Shown here one piece after another: positions 1 to 7,661 of a stretch of DNA of 64,000 nucleotides (position 1 is the stretch's first letter; each line of letters begins with the position of its first letter). The notes under the pieces are model-generated. The model was given only the letters and a program-made list of their open reading frames with translations, made no database searches and was not told where the DNA came from. The stretch comes from G963422565 sp963422565 (GTDB lineage Bacteria > Pseudomonadota > Alphaproteobacteria > MPNO01): contig OY730228.1 in assembly GCA_963422565.1 (NCBI GenBank), forward strand, positions 992,001 through 1,056,000. The letters run 5' to 3'. The position numbers and the translations under genes are program-made.

Positions 1-768
1 CGCCAGACCGTCGGCGACGATCTCGTGGCAGTGGTCCGATAGGGCCTTGCGCGACTCGAACGCGGCGGGCAAGACCGGCGGGTGAAAGGTCAGATCGACC
101 GAGATCGTGCCGAGACCCGCCACGCCGAACATGTGCGCCGCCATTGCCATCTCGCCGTACCAGGCCACCAGGGGCTTGAACCCGCGCCCGATCGGCATCC
201 CATCGAGCCTCGTATAGGCGAGCGAGACCGGCTGCAGGACTATCTCGCGCCCGGGCAGCGCCAGCTTGGCGACGCTAAAGAGCGCGCTCTTGAACGGTCT
301 CACGGTCAGCCCGTCGGCGCTGGTGCCCTCCGGGAACAGGATCAGGTTGTCGCCACGCGCGAGACGGGCGCCGATCTCGTCGCGCTGGGCCGCCGCGCGC
401 GCGCCGCGCCGCTCGACGAAGACCGTGCGCTGGAGCTTCGCGAGCAGCCCGAACAGCGGCCAGGAGGCGACCTCCGCCTTGGAGATGAAGGAGCCGGGCA
501 CCTGCGAGGCCAGCACCGCGATATCGAGATAGGAGGCGTGGTTGCATACGAACAGGGTCGGGGCAGCGGTCGAGCGCTGCCCGTGCACGCGCACATCGAG
601 CCCCAGTATCCGGCAGCATCTGCGGTGGTAAAAGACCGGGAGGCGGACGGCGAGCCGCAGGCCAAGCCGCAGGGCAGCCATCTGGACCGGGATCAGCAGC
701 AGGGTCAAGGCCAGATAGACCGCGATCCGCAGGATCGCGCGGCCCGGCGAGGCCAGGTCCAACGGCAC
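1..768 (-). CDS. olsA: 1-acyl-sn-glycerol-3-phosphate acyltransferase family protein (PlsC/OlsA-like), 3' end outside window
   Basis: Acyltransferase that would transfer a fatty acyl group to a lyso-lipid at the inner membrane. The frame stays open for 256 codons to the left edge, so the C-terminus is missing. Visible features are a hydrophobic N-terminal segment (about residues 10-36), the HX4D motif as NHASYLD with H77 and D82, and FPEGTS at 145-150, the acceptor-binding motif of PlsC enzymes. The GTG start directly follows the TGA of the upstream OlsB-like gene, so translation is probably coupled. The pair OlsB plus OlsA makes ornithine lipids; that specific role is inferred from the neighbour, since a plain lysophosphatidate acyltransferase would look the same. 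Confidence 0.85.
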   Translation of the reverse strand, partial: MPLDLASPGRAILRIAVYLALTLLLIPVQMAALRLGLRLAVRLPVFYHRRCCRILGLDVRVHGQRSTAAPTLFVCNHASYLDIAVLASQVPGSFISKAEVASWPLFGLLAKLQRTVFVERRGARAAAQRDEIGARLARGDNLILFPEGTSADGLTVRPFKSALFSVAKLALPGREIVLQPVSLAYTRLDGMPIGRGFKPLVAWYGEMAMAAHMFGVAGLGTISVDLTFHPPVLPAAFESRKALSDHCHEIVADGLA

Positions 769-1638
769 TCAGGGCCGCTCCCGTTCGTAGTGGCGCAGAT
801 AGCGCTCCGTGACGAGATCGGTCTTGACGATGATCGACACGTCGGTGGTGTTGAACTGGGGGTCGACCACGGCACCGTCGCCGACGAAGCCGCCGAGCCT
901 AAGATAACCCTTGATGAGCGGCGGGGTCGCCGCCAGAGCGGCGCGCTGGTCGATCGCGGCGCGCGGCAGGATCCGCATGTCGGTGCGGAGGGCCTCGAGC
1001 GCGCGGGGGCGCAGCGCCGGCGGCGCCAGGTGGTGGTAGTGGAGATAGGACAAAGGCAGGCCCAGCACCGCCGGGTCGGTGCCCGGCAGGCTGGCGCAGC
1101 CGAACATCAGGGCGATGTCGTAGCGGAAGACATAGGCGGCGATCGCCCGCCACAGGAGCTTCATCGTCGGCAGGGTGCGGTAGCTCGCCGCGACGCAGGA
1201 CCGGCCGAGCTCGAGCAGCTCCCCCTCATAGCGCTCCAGGCAGGAGATATCGTACTCGCCCGACGTGTAGAACCCGTGGCTGCGCTCGGCTATGCTGCGC
1301 CGCAACAGTCGGTAGGTGCCGACGACGCCGTCCGCCCTGCCCCCGCCGCTCCGGTCGGTGACCAGGATGTGGTCGCAGATTTCGTCGAAACGGTCCATGT
1401 CGCGTTCCAGCTCCGCCGTCTCCGGCGAGGGCTTGGCGCGCATCTCTTCATAGAAGACTCGGTAGCGAAGCGCCTGCGCGGCGGCGATATCCGCCTCGCA
1501 GGCGGCAAACCGGGCCTCCAGCTCGCCCTGCACGATCGGCGGCAGGACGATGCCGAACCGAGCCGCCGCCGGGGCGCCGTCCGCCCGCCGCTCCGTGTCG
1601 GCGCTGGAGATGCCCGGTCGGGCCTCGAGCTTCTTCAA
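769..1638 (-). CDS. olsB: L-ornithine N-acyltransferase (lyso-ornithine lipid synthase), OlsB-like GNAT protein
   Basis: A 289-aa member of the OlsB/hemolysin-like GNAT family. OlsB uses 3-hydroxyacyl-ACP to acylate the amino group of ornithine, the first step of phosphorus-free ornithine lipids. The family signature is visible: ALRYRVFYEEM near residues 54-65, GTYRLL near 106-111, and ELGRSCV near 141-147. The length matches known OlsB proteins (about 290-300 aa). It lies 6 bp downstream of fur and immediately before an OlsA-type acyltransferase, so fur-olsB-olsA look like one transcript. Some family members have other acyl acceptors. Confidence 0.82.
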   Translation of the reverse strand: MKKLEARPGISSADTERRADGAPAAARFGIVLPPIVQGELEARFAACEADIAAAQALRYRVFYEEMRAKPSPETAELERDMDRFDEICDHILVTDRSGGGRADGVVGTYRLLRRSIAERSHGFYTSGEYDISCLERYEGELLELGRSCVAASYRTLPTMKLLWRAIAAYVFRYDIALMFGCASLPGTDPAVLGLPLSYLHYHHLAPPALRPRALEALRTDMRILPRAAIDQRAALAATPPLIKGYLRLGGFVGDGAVVDPQFNTTDVSIIVKTDLVTERYLRHYERERP

Positions 1639-1644
1639 CGCGGT

Positions 1645-2091
1645 CTAGCCGTCGTCGGCGGACGTCGCCCCGCCGTTCGGCGTCTTCGGCACCCCGTAGA
1701 GCTCCAGCCGCTCACCGACGAGCTCGTATCCGAGTTCGTCGGCGATCCGCCGCTTCAGGGCCTCGAGCTCGTCGTTCTCGAACTCCACGATCTCACCGCT
1801 GTCCATGTTGATCAAATGATGGTGGTGATGGTGGCCCTCGCCGGCTTCCTCGTAGCGCGCCCGGCCCTCGCCGAAATCGAGGCGCTCGAGGATCTGGGCC
1901 TGTTCGAGCAACCGGACGGTGCGGTAGACGGTAGCGATGCTGACGCGGCTGTCGATCCGGGCGGCGCGTCGATGAAGCTCCTCGACATCCGGGTGGTCGG
2001 CCGACTCCGACAGGACCCGTGCGATCACGCGCCGCTGGTCGGTCATCTTCAACCCTTTCTCCCGACAGAGCTGCTCGATTCTCGACTCCAT
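1645..2091 (-). CDS. fur: Fur-family transcriptional regulator
   Basis: A 148-aa metal-responsive repressor. It has an N-terminal winged helix (the VSIATVYRTVRLLEQ recognition-helix region, about residues 49-63) and a C-terminal dimerisation/metal domain with a run of six histidines (about 87-92) followed by LINMDSGEIVEFEND. The CxxC pairs of gammaproteobacterial Fur are absent, as in many alphaproteobacterial Fur/Mur proteins, so the structural zinc site is probably different. Whether it senses iron or manganese cannot be told. It is the first gene of the apparent fur-olsB-olsA unit and is divergent from the TusA-like gene, with 110 bp of shared upstream DNA. The histidine run is native and not a tag. 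Confidence 0.9.
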   Translation of the reverse strand: MESRIEQLCREKGLKMTDQRRVIARVLSESADHPDVEELHRRAARIDSRVSIATVYRTVRLLEQAQILERLDFGEGRARYEEAGEGHHHHHHLINMDSGEIVEFENDELEALKRRIADELGYELVGERLELYGVPKTPNGGATSADDG

Positions 2092-2201
2092 GGCGCGCTC
2101 CGCTCTGAAGGCATTAGGTTAGGATTCTGGGAACCGGCAGTCAAAGCCGATTTCGCCGCGGTCGGGCATCGCCCCGCAGCGGCGAAGCGAGGGTCCACGT
2201 C

Positions 2202-2471
2202 ATGGAGCATTTTCTCGACATCACCGCCGATATCTGTCCGATGACCTTCGTACGCACTCGGCTGCTGATCGAGCGTATGGCGCCGGGGGACACGGCGGCG
2301 ATCCTGCTGCGCGGCGCGGAGCCGATCGAGAACGTGCCCGCCTCGGTGACCGAGCTCGGCCATCTGGTGACCGGGATGGGGCCCGTCGAGGACGACCCGG
2401 CCGCGCCGCGCCGCGCCGAGGGCGGAGGCCGCCGCGCGGGCGATATATGCCTGCGCATACTTAAGACCTGA
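2202..2471 (+). CDS. TusA/SirA-family sulfur carrier protein
   Basis: An 89-aa protein of the TusA (UPF0033) family, small cytosolic carriers that pass sulfane sulfur via a persulfide on a conserved cysteine. The hallmark is near the N-terminus: DITADICPMTFVRTR, with the active Cys12-Pro13 pair. The C-terminus is longer and more charged (EDDPAAPRRAEGGGRR) than in classical TusA before the final beta strand. The gene is divergent from fur and is followed by a strong palindromic terminator. Whether it serves tRNA thiolation, molybdenum cofactor enzymes or another pathway is not visible. The many molybdenum hydroxylases elsewhere in the window make a link with cofactor sulfuration conceivable, but it is unproven. 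Confidence 0.8.
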   Translation: MEHFLDITADICPMTFVRTRLLIERMAPGDTAAILLRGAEPIENVPASVTELGHLVTGMGPVEDDPAAPRRAEGGGRRAGDICLRILKT

Positions 2472-2490
2472 GGCCCGCCATCGGCCTACG

Positions 2491-2525
2491 GTGCGATCCG
2501 CCGTTCCCGGAACGGCGGATCGCAC
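2491..2525. terminator. 35-bp perfect palindrome, probable terminator of the TusA-like gene
   Basis: Two perfectly complementary 17-nt arms (starting gtgcgatccgccg) flank a single central base, 20 bp after the stop codon. The fold would be a very stable GC-rich hairpin. There is no clear T-run, so it may act bidirectionally or mark the boundary of the island to its right. Confidence 0.6.
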
Positions 2526-2756
2526 GGCCCATGCGGGTATGTTTCACAATTTAAATTGTCGTTTCATATCAATACGATAATAAACATCCTGAAAATATAG
2601 TCATCAATATGAAAGCGGATTCGTTTCAACCGAGGCGTATCCCTGCGTAAGCCCGTCGACACCAGAAACCGTCGCCCGACGCAAATCGCCGCGTCGTGCC
2701 AGCCATCGGCCCACCCTCCGCCAACCCGCCGCCCGCGCTTCGGCTTCCGAGCAGAA
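2526..2756. other. AT-rich intergenic tract at island boundary
   Basis: Positions about 2535-2625 are strikingly AT-rich (for example ttcatatcaatacgataata) in otherwise GC-rich DNA. I see no gene. The tract separates the chromosomal fur/tusA genes from the accessory island and may hold a junction or a promoter. Positions 2640-2756 on the minus strand continue the nuclease frame after its stop codon (see the next feature). Confidence 0.5.
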
Positions 2757-3209
2757 CTAGCGCCCGCCCTCCGACGGATCTATTCGGGTGCGCGCGTAGC
2801 GGTCCTGGTCGAGCTCTTCGCAAACGACCGTTCGGCCTCCGAGCCGCCCAGCGAGAGCGCGGATCGCCCGGCAACCACACGGCCAACGCCCACTTTGGGC
2901 AACACAGTTCTGACCGCTTTCCGGCGCATCGAGGCCATGCAAACGGATCCGCGTTCCGCCCATGTCGATCGTATCGCCGTCGACGACACGTGGCCGACCC
3001 GACAGCGATGTGGCCGACGCCTCGATCCGATGAACCGTCGCCCGCACCAAGCCGCTCGCCTGATCCGCGATCCGTCCGGCGATGTTCGCCAACGCGTCGA
3101 AGGAGCGCGCCGCAGCCTCCGCGACGCCAAGAAGCACAAGCCTTGGCACGGCGGCGAACAATACCATCGTGCCGATGAACATCCCTACCCCCAGCAAAGT
3201 CCACTTCAC
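2757..3209 (-). CDS. Truncated thermonuclease-like (SNase-fold) protein with N-terminal membrane anchor
   Basis: 150 aa. Residues 5-30 are hydrophobic (anchor or uncleaved signal). Residues 60-145 carry the first part of a staphylococcal-nuclease domain: GRPRVVDGDTI (71-81) with the calcium-binding aspartates, IRLHGLDAPE (88-97) with the catalytic-region arginine, and DRYARTR (136-142). The family normally continues about 50 residues with a final helix. Here a TAG stops the frame, and the same frame beyond it still reads WRRVGRWLARRG-like sequence resembling the missing C-terminus. It is therefore probably a decayed copy. Such anchored nucleases are common on alphaproteobacterial mobile islands. 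Activity is doubtful. Confidence 0.6.
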   Translation of the reverse strand: MKWTLLGVGMFIGTMVLFAAVPRLVLLGVAEAAARSFDALANIAGRIADQASGLVRATVHRIEASATSLSGRPRVVDGDTIDMGGTRIRLHGLDAPESGQNCVAQSGRWPCGCRAIRALAGRLGGRTVVCEELDQDRYARTRIDPSEGGR

Positions 3210-3553
3210 CGGCTGTAATCCCCGTTTCTTCGTCCTTCAGTCGCACGGTCCGGTCCGGCGGGACGCAAGGTCAACGCGCTGTTGACGGACTCCGTACTCG
3301 TGACGGCTATCTTCGGCGCTGCCGTTCGTCGTCGCGGGCCGTCCGCCTGCCCCGGAGTGGCTCGTGCGAAACGCCTTCGCCATCCTGCGAAACCGGAACC
3401 ATCGACCGTACCCACAAGCTCTTCCTTTCGCGCCAACCGCATGTCCCGCGCCGCCGAGAGGCGGAGTTTGGCCGGGAGCCGAGCGGCGGTCGGATGTCCG
3501 GGGGGAGAACATCGCCGCCGTTCCCGACCACCGGCACAACGGAGACATTGACC
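3210..3553. other. Gap without recognisable gene
   Basis: 344 bp between the divergent nuclease gene and the next small gene. Several overlapping frames are open because of GC bias, but none has a recognisable product. A small GC hairpin (ccgccgagaggcggag) lies near 3458. The region probably holds the promoters of both flanking genes. Confidence 0.4.
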
Positions 3554-3880
3554 ATGCAGACGATCAACGCACTTCAGGGCGGCGCTCGCACTTACTTCGT
3601 TCACAACTTCGGCAACGGGCTCGACGGCGAGGACCGCTTCGTGGTCGAGCGCTTCAAGGCCATGCTCGATGGCGACATTCGCCCTATCGGCACCGACGCG
3701 CCCAAGACGAAGGGCCGACGCAAGACGCGGCGCATGGTGTTCTCGCGCAAGGCGGTCGAGGCGATGGTTCCGGCGCGCACCGAGATCATCGTGTGCACCG
3801 GACTGCGCAGCAGGGGCGGCAGACAGATTTGGGGGGACATCGCGACGGGCATCTTCCACAACCGCCGGCAGAGGGGCTGA
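3554..3880 (+). CDS. Small basic accessory protein of unknown function
   Basis: 108 aa starting MQTINALQGGARTYF. I chose the ATG at 3554 because GGAG lies 9 nt upstream; a longer frame starts at 3494 without a ribosome site. The sequence has alternating hydrophobic and basic stretches (KTKGRRKTRRMVFSRKA) and ends GIFHNRRQRG. I do not recognise the family. Its position among nuclease, zinc-ribbon and SSB genes suggests an accessory gene of an integrative element. No catalytic motif is visible. Confidence 0.5.
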   Translation: MQTINALQGGARTYFVHNFGNGLDGEDRFVVERFKAMLDGDIRPIGTDAPKTKGRRKTRRMVFSRKAVEAMVPARTEIIVCTGLRSRGGRQIWGDIATGIFHNRRQRG

Positions 3881-3963
3881 TCCCCTTCTCCCACGGACAT
3901 TCTGCGGGCGCCATGCCGGCGGGGCGCCCGTTGTCCGCAATCCGATCACGCCAGGAGGACATC

Positions 3964-4602
3964 GTGGCCTACGCAGATCCGAGTGTCGGTCGAGCGCGGG
4001 ACCGGGAGCGCTACCGCAAGCGCGTGGCCGAACGCCGCGCCGCCGGCCTGTGTCCGAAGTGTGGAAGGCTCCCTACGGAACCCGGCCGGTCCCCGTCTGC
4101 GGCTTCTGTGCCGAGAAGCAGCGGGTCGCGGGCGCGCCCGCAATCCCGCCGAGCCGGACCGCCGCCTGTACGAGGCTTGCGCGGTCAAAAGACACGCGGC
4201 CGAGCGCCTCCGGTACGAGAAGGCCAAGGCTGCGAGCCTCAAATACGGCGGGCGCTCGGTCGACGGCAAGAACGCCGCCTCGATACGGCGGTATTGGGCA
4301 CGGAGAGCGGCGGGGCGCTGCACCGATTGCGGAGCCGCTTCTTGCGGAGCCGCTTCGCACGGAGCCGCGAGGTGCGATCCATGCGCCCGCCGATCGCATG
4401 AGCAATCCGATCATGTCCGCGGCATGCCCAACGTATCCGCCGAGCTTTCACCGTGTTCCTAGTCGAGACAGACGAGCCCCTCGCGACCTTCGACGACGAG
4501 ATGGAGGTTGCGGCCTTCATCGCCTTCGAGAAGCTTGCCAGGGACCAGGTCGAGGTGGTCCGGGACGCAAGCCCGCTCGCGACACTCGCGGGTTGGGAGT
4601 GA
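3964..4602 (+). pseudogene. Broken gene for a repeated zinc-ribbon protein of a mobile island
   Basis: A GTG start with AGGAGG 5 nt upstream opens a frame whose homologous continuation changes frame three times. Frame 1 reads RERYRKRVAERRAAGLCPKC. Frame 3 then gives CGFCAEKQR. Frame 2 gives KRHAAERLRYEKAKAA, GRCTDCGA and CDPCARRSHE. Frame 1 returns with TVFLVETDEPLATFDDEMEV and ends at the TGA near 4602. The parts form one protein of about 210 aa with CxxC knuckles alternating with charged helices and a C-terminal alpha/beta domain. I see three indels, from real decay or assembly error. The function is unknown; DNA binding is plausible from the CxxC pairs. Confidence 0.6.
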
Positions 4603-4703
4603 CGCGCGCGCTCGGCTGGAAGACGCTCCGCCGCCGGGCGCAGTTCGAGGTGTCTTGCCGGGCCGGCGGCGGCCGACATCGGCCCAACGGGAGGAACCGG
4701 ATC

Positions 4704-4947
4704 GTGAACATGGACACCCTGCCGGACTAGGCGGACTTCGTTTTCTTCGTCGAGGCGCTGCCGGGCCATCGCCGTCGACAGCATGGACGCCCCGATCCTT
4801 ACAATGATGGTCGCGGTCGACATCGACAGCGCGCTTCGCATCTCCGACCGGCTCAACCGCCGGCTCGGCTACGACCGGGACTCCTGGACCGCCTTCGCCG
4901 CCCGCTGCCTGCGCAGCATCCCTTCCGGGGTGGGCGCCGAGGATTGA
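4704..4947 (+). pseudogene. Broken small accessory gene
   Basis: A GTG start (with GGAGG 9 nt upstream) gives VNMDTLPD, then a TAG at 4728-4730. The same frame continues ADFVFFVEALPG, then shifts by one to read IAVDSMDAPILTMMVAVDID and LRISDRLNRRLGYDRDSWTA, ending at the TGA at 4945. The pieces join into one protein of about 80 aa interrupted by one stop and one frameshift. The helical C-terminus (RRLGYDRDSWTAFAARCLR) is the best-kept part. It follows the zinc-ribbon pseudogene and shares its state of decay. The family was not recognised. Confidence 0.5.
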
Positions 4948-4998
4948 TCCGACACCCCCGCCGCCCCACCGCGCGCATGCCGGCGGCAATCCAACCGC

Positions 4999-5400
4999 TC
5001 AGCCGGGGGGCCGGGCTTGCGGCGTCCTGGCGCGCCGCCGCGCGATCCACAAGGCGACAGCCCATACCGGAACGCTGAGCACCGCCGCATACGCCGCGAC
5101 GGCGACCGGGCCGAGTAGGCCCGCCACGGTCGCGGCCGCGATGATGAGCGCGCCGAGCCCGATACCCGCAGCCCAGGCCGAGCGGCGGCGGCCCAGCCGC
5201 CACAGCATCCGGCAGCCCAGCACCAGCGGAAGTCCACACGGCGCGGCCGGTATCAAGGATGGCGCTGCCAACGCCGCTTGCGCGAACCATGCGCCGGGCT
5301 CCGCCGCCGGCGCGAAACGCACTGCCGCCAGCGCTGCGACCCCGACTGGAAGCCACAGCAACGCCAACGCCCAGAAACCCCACCGCCCCGCCGACACCAT
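4999..5400 (-). CDS. Small integral membrane protein
   Basis: 133 aa with three or four predicted membrane segments: about residues 8-28, 38-62 (weaker, proline-rich), 75-97 and 99-120. It has positive loops (RLGRRR near 68-73) and a basic tail (ARRRARTPQARPPG). It lies on the opposite strand from the neighbouring accessory genes. No family is recognised, and a structural or immunity role cannot be argued from sequence alone. The start ATG has only a weak purine-rich upstream site. Confidence 0.5.
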   Translation of the reverse strand: MVSAGRWGFWALALLWLPVGVAALAAVRFAPAAEPGAWFAQAALAAPSLIPAAPCGLPLVLGCRMLWRLGRRRSAWAAGIGLGALIIAAATVAGLLGPVAVAAYAAVLSVPVWAVALWIARRRARTPQARPPG

Positions 5401-5728
5401 CCTGTCCGTTCAGTCCAGCCCCCGCGAACCGCGCTGCCTTCCGACGCGCAGCATAACCGGATGCCCGGTCCGCGGCGCCGTCGGTTGCATCGACGACGCC
5501 GAGGGCGGCCGCAGCGAGCCGGAGCGAAGCGTGCGCCGGGCGTTCGTCTGCCCCTCGCATGCCTTTCCCGTTGCAACGCCGGAGCGTTTCCCGCAGCCCG
5601 CCGTCTGTCCCGTCCCCGACGCCGGTTCCCCGGAGGAGGATTTTCGCGAGAGCCGGGCAAGCGTCCGGAAGATGGGAGGGAGGGTCCCTCGCCTGCCGGG
5701 CGCGGCAACCGCGAAGGAGGTGCCCACC
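5401..5728. other. Gap without recognisable gene
   Basis: 328 bp of GC-rich sequence upstream of the small gene at 5729. Open frames exist on both strands, but none has a ribosome site together with a recognisable product. It may contain the promoter of the 5729-6456 pair. Confidence 0.35.
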
Positions 5729-5974
5729 ATGTTCGGCATCGACACCGACCACGACCCCATCACCCCGTCCAACACGGAACTCCTCGAAGAGCTCGGACTC
5801 GACGCCCTGGCGGTGCGCGAGACGCTCGTCGACGACCTCTCCCGGCGCTACCCCGACTGCGCTGTCACGGCGGACGGAGATAGAGGAGGGCTTGAAGAAA
5901 GTGAGCTGAAGAGCGCTGGAGAAAGGGTCCGGTCCCTGCCGTTCGCCAACCCATCGTCAATCATCGAGGCTTGA
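5729..5974 (+). CDS. Small acidic protein upstream of ssb, unknown
   Basis: 81 aa starting MFGIDTDHDPITPSNTELL, with AAGGAGG 8 nt before the ATG. The first 45 residues look like a helical acidic domain (LLEELGLDALAVRETLVDDL). The rest is low complexity and may be altered. Its TGA (5972-5974) overlaps the ribosome site of ssb (start 5986), so the two are probably co-translated. The function is unknown. Small acidic proteins next to SSB genes on conjugative elements sometimes affect restriction or DNA metabolism, which is only a guess here. Confidence 0.5.
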   Translation: MFGIDTDHDPITPSNTELLEELGLDALAVRETLVDDLSRRYPDCAVTADGDRGGLEESELKSAGERVRSLPFANPSSIIEA

Positions 5975-5985
5975 AGGAGCAAACC

Positions 5986-6456
5986 ATGAGCTTCGGACTC
6001 AACCGCGCAGAACTCATCGGCCGCCTCGGCGACGACGCGAGCATCAATCACCTGACCAGCGGCGGCCGCGTGGCCAACCTGAGCATCGCGACCCACGAGA
6101 GCTACATCGACCGCAACTCCGGCGACCGGGTGGACCGCACCGAGTGGCATCAGGTGGTCACCTTCCAGCCCGGCCTCATCGACATGCTCACCAAGAACGC
6201 GAAGAAGGGCCGGCGCGTCTATGTCGCGGGCAAGATGCAGACCCGACGCTGGCGCAAGGACGGCGAGGACTCCGACCGGTTATCGACCGAGATCCTCCTG
6301 GTGCCCGGCGGGCGCGTCCAGTTCCTGGACAAGTCGAACGGGGCGAAGGGCAACGGCGCCGTGCCACCGGCGGCGGAGCCCGTCACCGGCACGGTGGCTC
6401 CCGAACCTGCCGTCGCGGCACCCGGCGGCAACATCGACGACGACCTGCCGTTCTGA
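5986..6456 (+). CDS. ssb: Single-stranded DNA-binding protein (element-borne)
   Basis: 156 aa. The N-terminal OB fold (about residues 1-110) shows LNRAELIGRLGDDASI, ATHESYIDRNSGDRVDRTEW and VYVAGKMQTRRWRKDGED. It ends with a proline/alanine linker and the acidic tip DDDLPF, which recruits partner enzymes in bacterial SSBs. I start at the ATG at 5986, with AAGGAG 6 nt upstream, rather than the TTG at 5971. The protein coats single-stranded DNA during replication, repair or conjugative transfer. Its place in a run of accessory genes suggests a copy from a plasmid or integrative element rather than the chromosomal ssb. A tetraloop terminator follows. Confidence 0.9.
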   Translation: MSFGLNRAELIGRLGDDASINHLTSGGRVANLSIATHESYIDRNSGDRVDRTEWHQVVTFQPGLIDMLTKNAKKGRRVYVAGKMQTRRWRKDGEDSDRLSTEILLVPGGRVQFLDKSNGAKGNGAVPPAAEPVTGTVAPEPAVAAPGGNIDDDLPF

Positions 6457-6477
6457 CCTGCTTCCGCTTTCTCTCTC

Positions 6478-6505
6478 GGGGACCGGCGCTTCGGCGCCTG
6501 TCCCC
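6478..6505 (+). terminator. Stem-loop terminator after ssb
   Basis: Outer arms ggggac/gtcccc and inner arms ggcgc/gcgcc close a TTCG tetraloop (cUUCGg type), 22 bp after the ssb stop. Only a short T-containing tail (gttactttagg) follows. Confidence 0.65.
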
Positions 6506-6580
6506 GTTACTTTAGGCTCAATTCGTGAATGGTAGGCATATTGATAGGATCTTTGCGGCTTTGCCTTGGAGATCGGAGAG

Positions 6581-6962
6581 ATGGACCATGAGCGGTTTCG
6601 GGACTGGTTTTCGCGTGTCGATGAGCTGACGGCGGCACAGCGCTGTCGGGTCTGCACCATAGGAGCGCTGGCTTGCCTTTGGCGCCTCGCTTGCCGAAGG
6701 CGAGACGATCAAAGAGGCTGCAGAGCGCTGCGGGATAGCGCCGAGCACGGCGCATCGCTGGCGACACCGCTTTCTGGCGGCGGTGCGCCAGGCGCCGGAT
6801 CGGCTTGCCGGGATCGTCGAGGCTGACGAGAGCTTCGTTCTGGAGAGCCGCAAAGGGGCGCGGAAGCTGGAGCGCAAGCCGCGCCGGCGCGGCGGCAAGG
6901 CCCGCAAACGCGGCCTCGCGCAAGCAGGTGCCGATCCTGGTCGCCCCTCCGACCGTGCGGGC
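6581..6962 (+). mobile_element. IS1595-family transposase remnant
   Basis: An ATG at 6581 starts MDHERFRDWFSRVDELTAAQ. A frameshift near 6650 leads to the helix-turn-helix segment GETIKEAAERCGIAPSTAHR and the start of the DDE domain, GIVEADESFVLESRKGARK followed by RRRGGKARKRG. This is the IS1595 pattern, where the first catalytic aspartate sits in VEADE. A further shift gives QVPILVA, and then homology stops. The rest of the transposase, including the later D, N and E residues, is missing, so the element is dead. It marks the right side of the decayed island, next to rimI. No clear terminal inverted repeats could be paired. Confidence 0.7.
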
Positions 6963-7142
6963 GAGACCCTCAGCCATACCACGCCCGCGCTGAACGCAAA
7001 GAGCGTGAAGCAGTCGCTGCTTCCCCTCGACGGAGGGGGCAGGGGGCGAGGTCTTCGGCTTGCCGAGAAGCGTTGCCGCTGCCGAGCGGTCTCGTCCCGA
7101 GCCATGTTCGGCCTCCGCATCCGGGCCTCGCGTCCCAGGAGA

Positions 7143-7661
7143 TCACGACATATCGAGACCGCTCGCAAGCTTCGGATCGAGCCCCGGCGGCGGCCCGGCC
7201 GGAGAGGCGAGCGGGGCGCGCATGGTCAGCGCGTCCATATGCCCGCCGCCGGCGAGTGGGTAATAGTCGGGCCGGCGCCCGACCTGTAGGAGGCCGCGAC
7301 GGGCATAGATGCGCTGCGCCGTCAGGTTGAGCTCGCCGACCTCGAGCAGGAACCAGCGCGCGCCGGACGCCGCGGCATGCGCCATCGCGGCGTCGAGCAG
7401 GACGGTGCCGGCGCCGCGCCGGCGCCGGTCGGGAGCGACGCCGAGAGACAGGAGCTCGCACTCGTCGGCGACGATGCGGGCGAGCGCGAACCCGGCCGCC
7501 GCCTCGCCGTCGAACCGCGCGACAATCCCAAAGGCACCGAGCGTCCCGAGCACGCGGCGCAGCGTCTCGGCCGACCACGGATCGTCGAAGCAGCGGGCGT
7601 GAACGCGGGCGACCCCATCGATCTCACCGCCCGCCAGCGGCGCGACGCGGACCGTCGTCAC
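7143..7661 (-). CDS. rimI: Ribosomal protein bS18 alanine N-acetyltransferase (RimI-like GNAT)
   Basis: 172 aa. The GNAT fold is clear: substrate motif ARCFDDPWSAETLRRVL (about 23-39), acetyl-CoA loop PDRRRRGAGTVLL (about 77-89), and the RimI-like segment LLEVGELNLTAQRIYARRGL with the catalytic-region YxxxGF equivalent. RimI acetylates the N-terminus of bS18. The gene overlaps the end of tsaB by 4 bp (ATGA), the usual tsaB-rimI pairing in proteobacteria. The C-terminal 20 residues (PLASPAGPPPGLDPKLASGL) are an unusual proline-rich extension running toward the decayed island and may be non-native sequence read through after rearrangement. Confidence 0.85.
   Translation of the reverse strand: MTTVRVAPLAGGEIDGVARVHARCFDDPWSAETLRRVLGTLGAFGIVARFDGEAAAGFALARIVADECELLSLGVAPDRRRRGAGTVLLDAAMAHAAASGARWFLLEVGELNLTAQRIYARRGLLQVGRRPDYYPLAGGGHMDALTMRAPLASPAGPPPGLDPKLASGLDMS

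Noticed and set aside
1810..1840. Six-histidine run that might indicate an engineered tag or vector sequence
   Set aside because: It is in the native histidine-rich metal-binding region of Fur, at the position of the HHxH motif of the family.
82..2244. 720-codon open frame on the plus strand
   Set aside because: Antisense shadow of the PlsC, OlsB and Fur genes, caused by high GC at third positions; no protein family resemblance.
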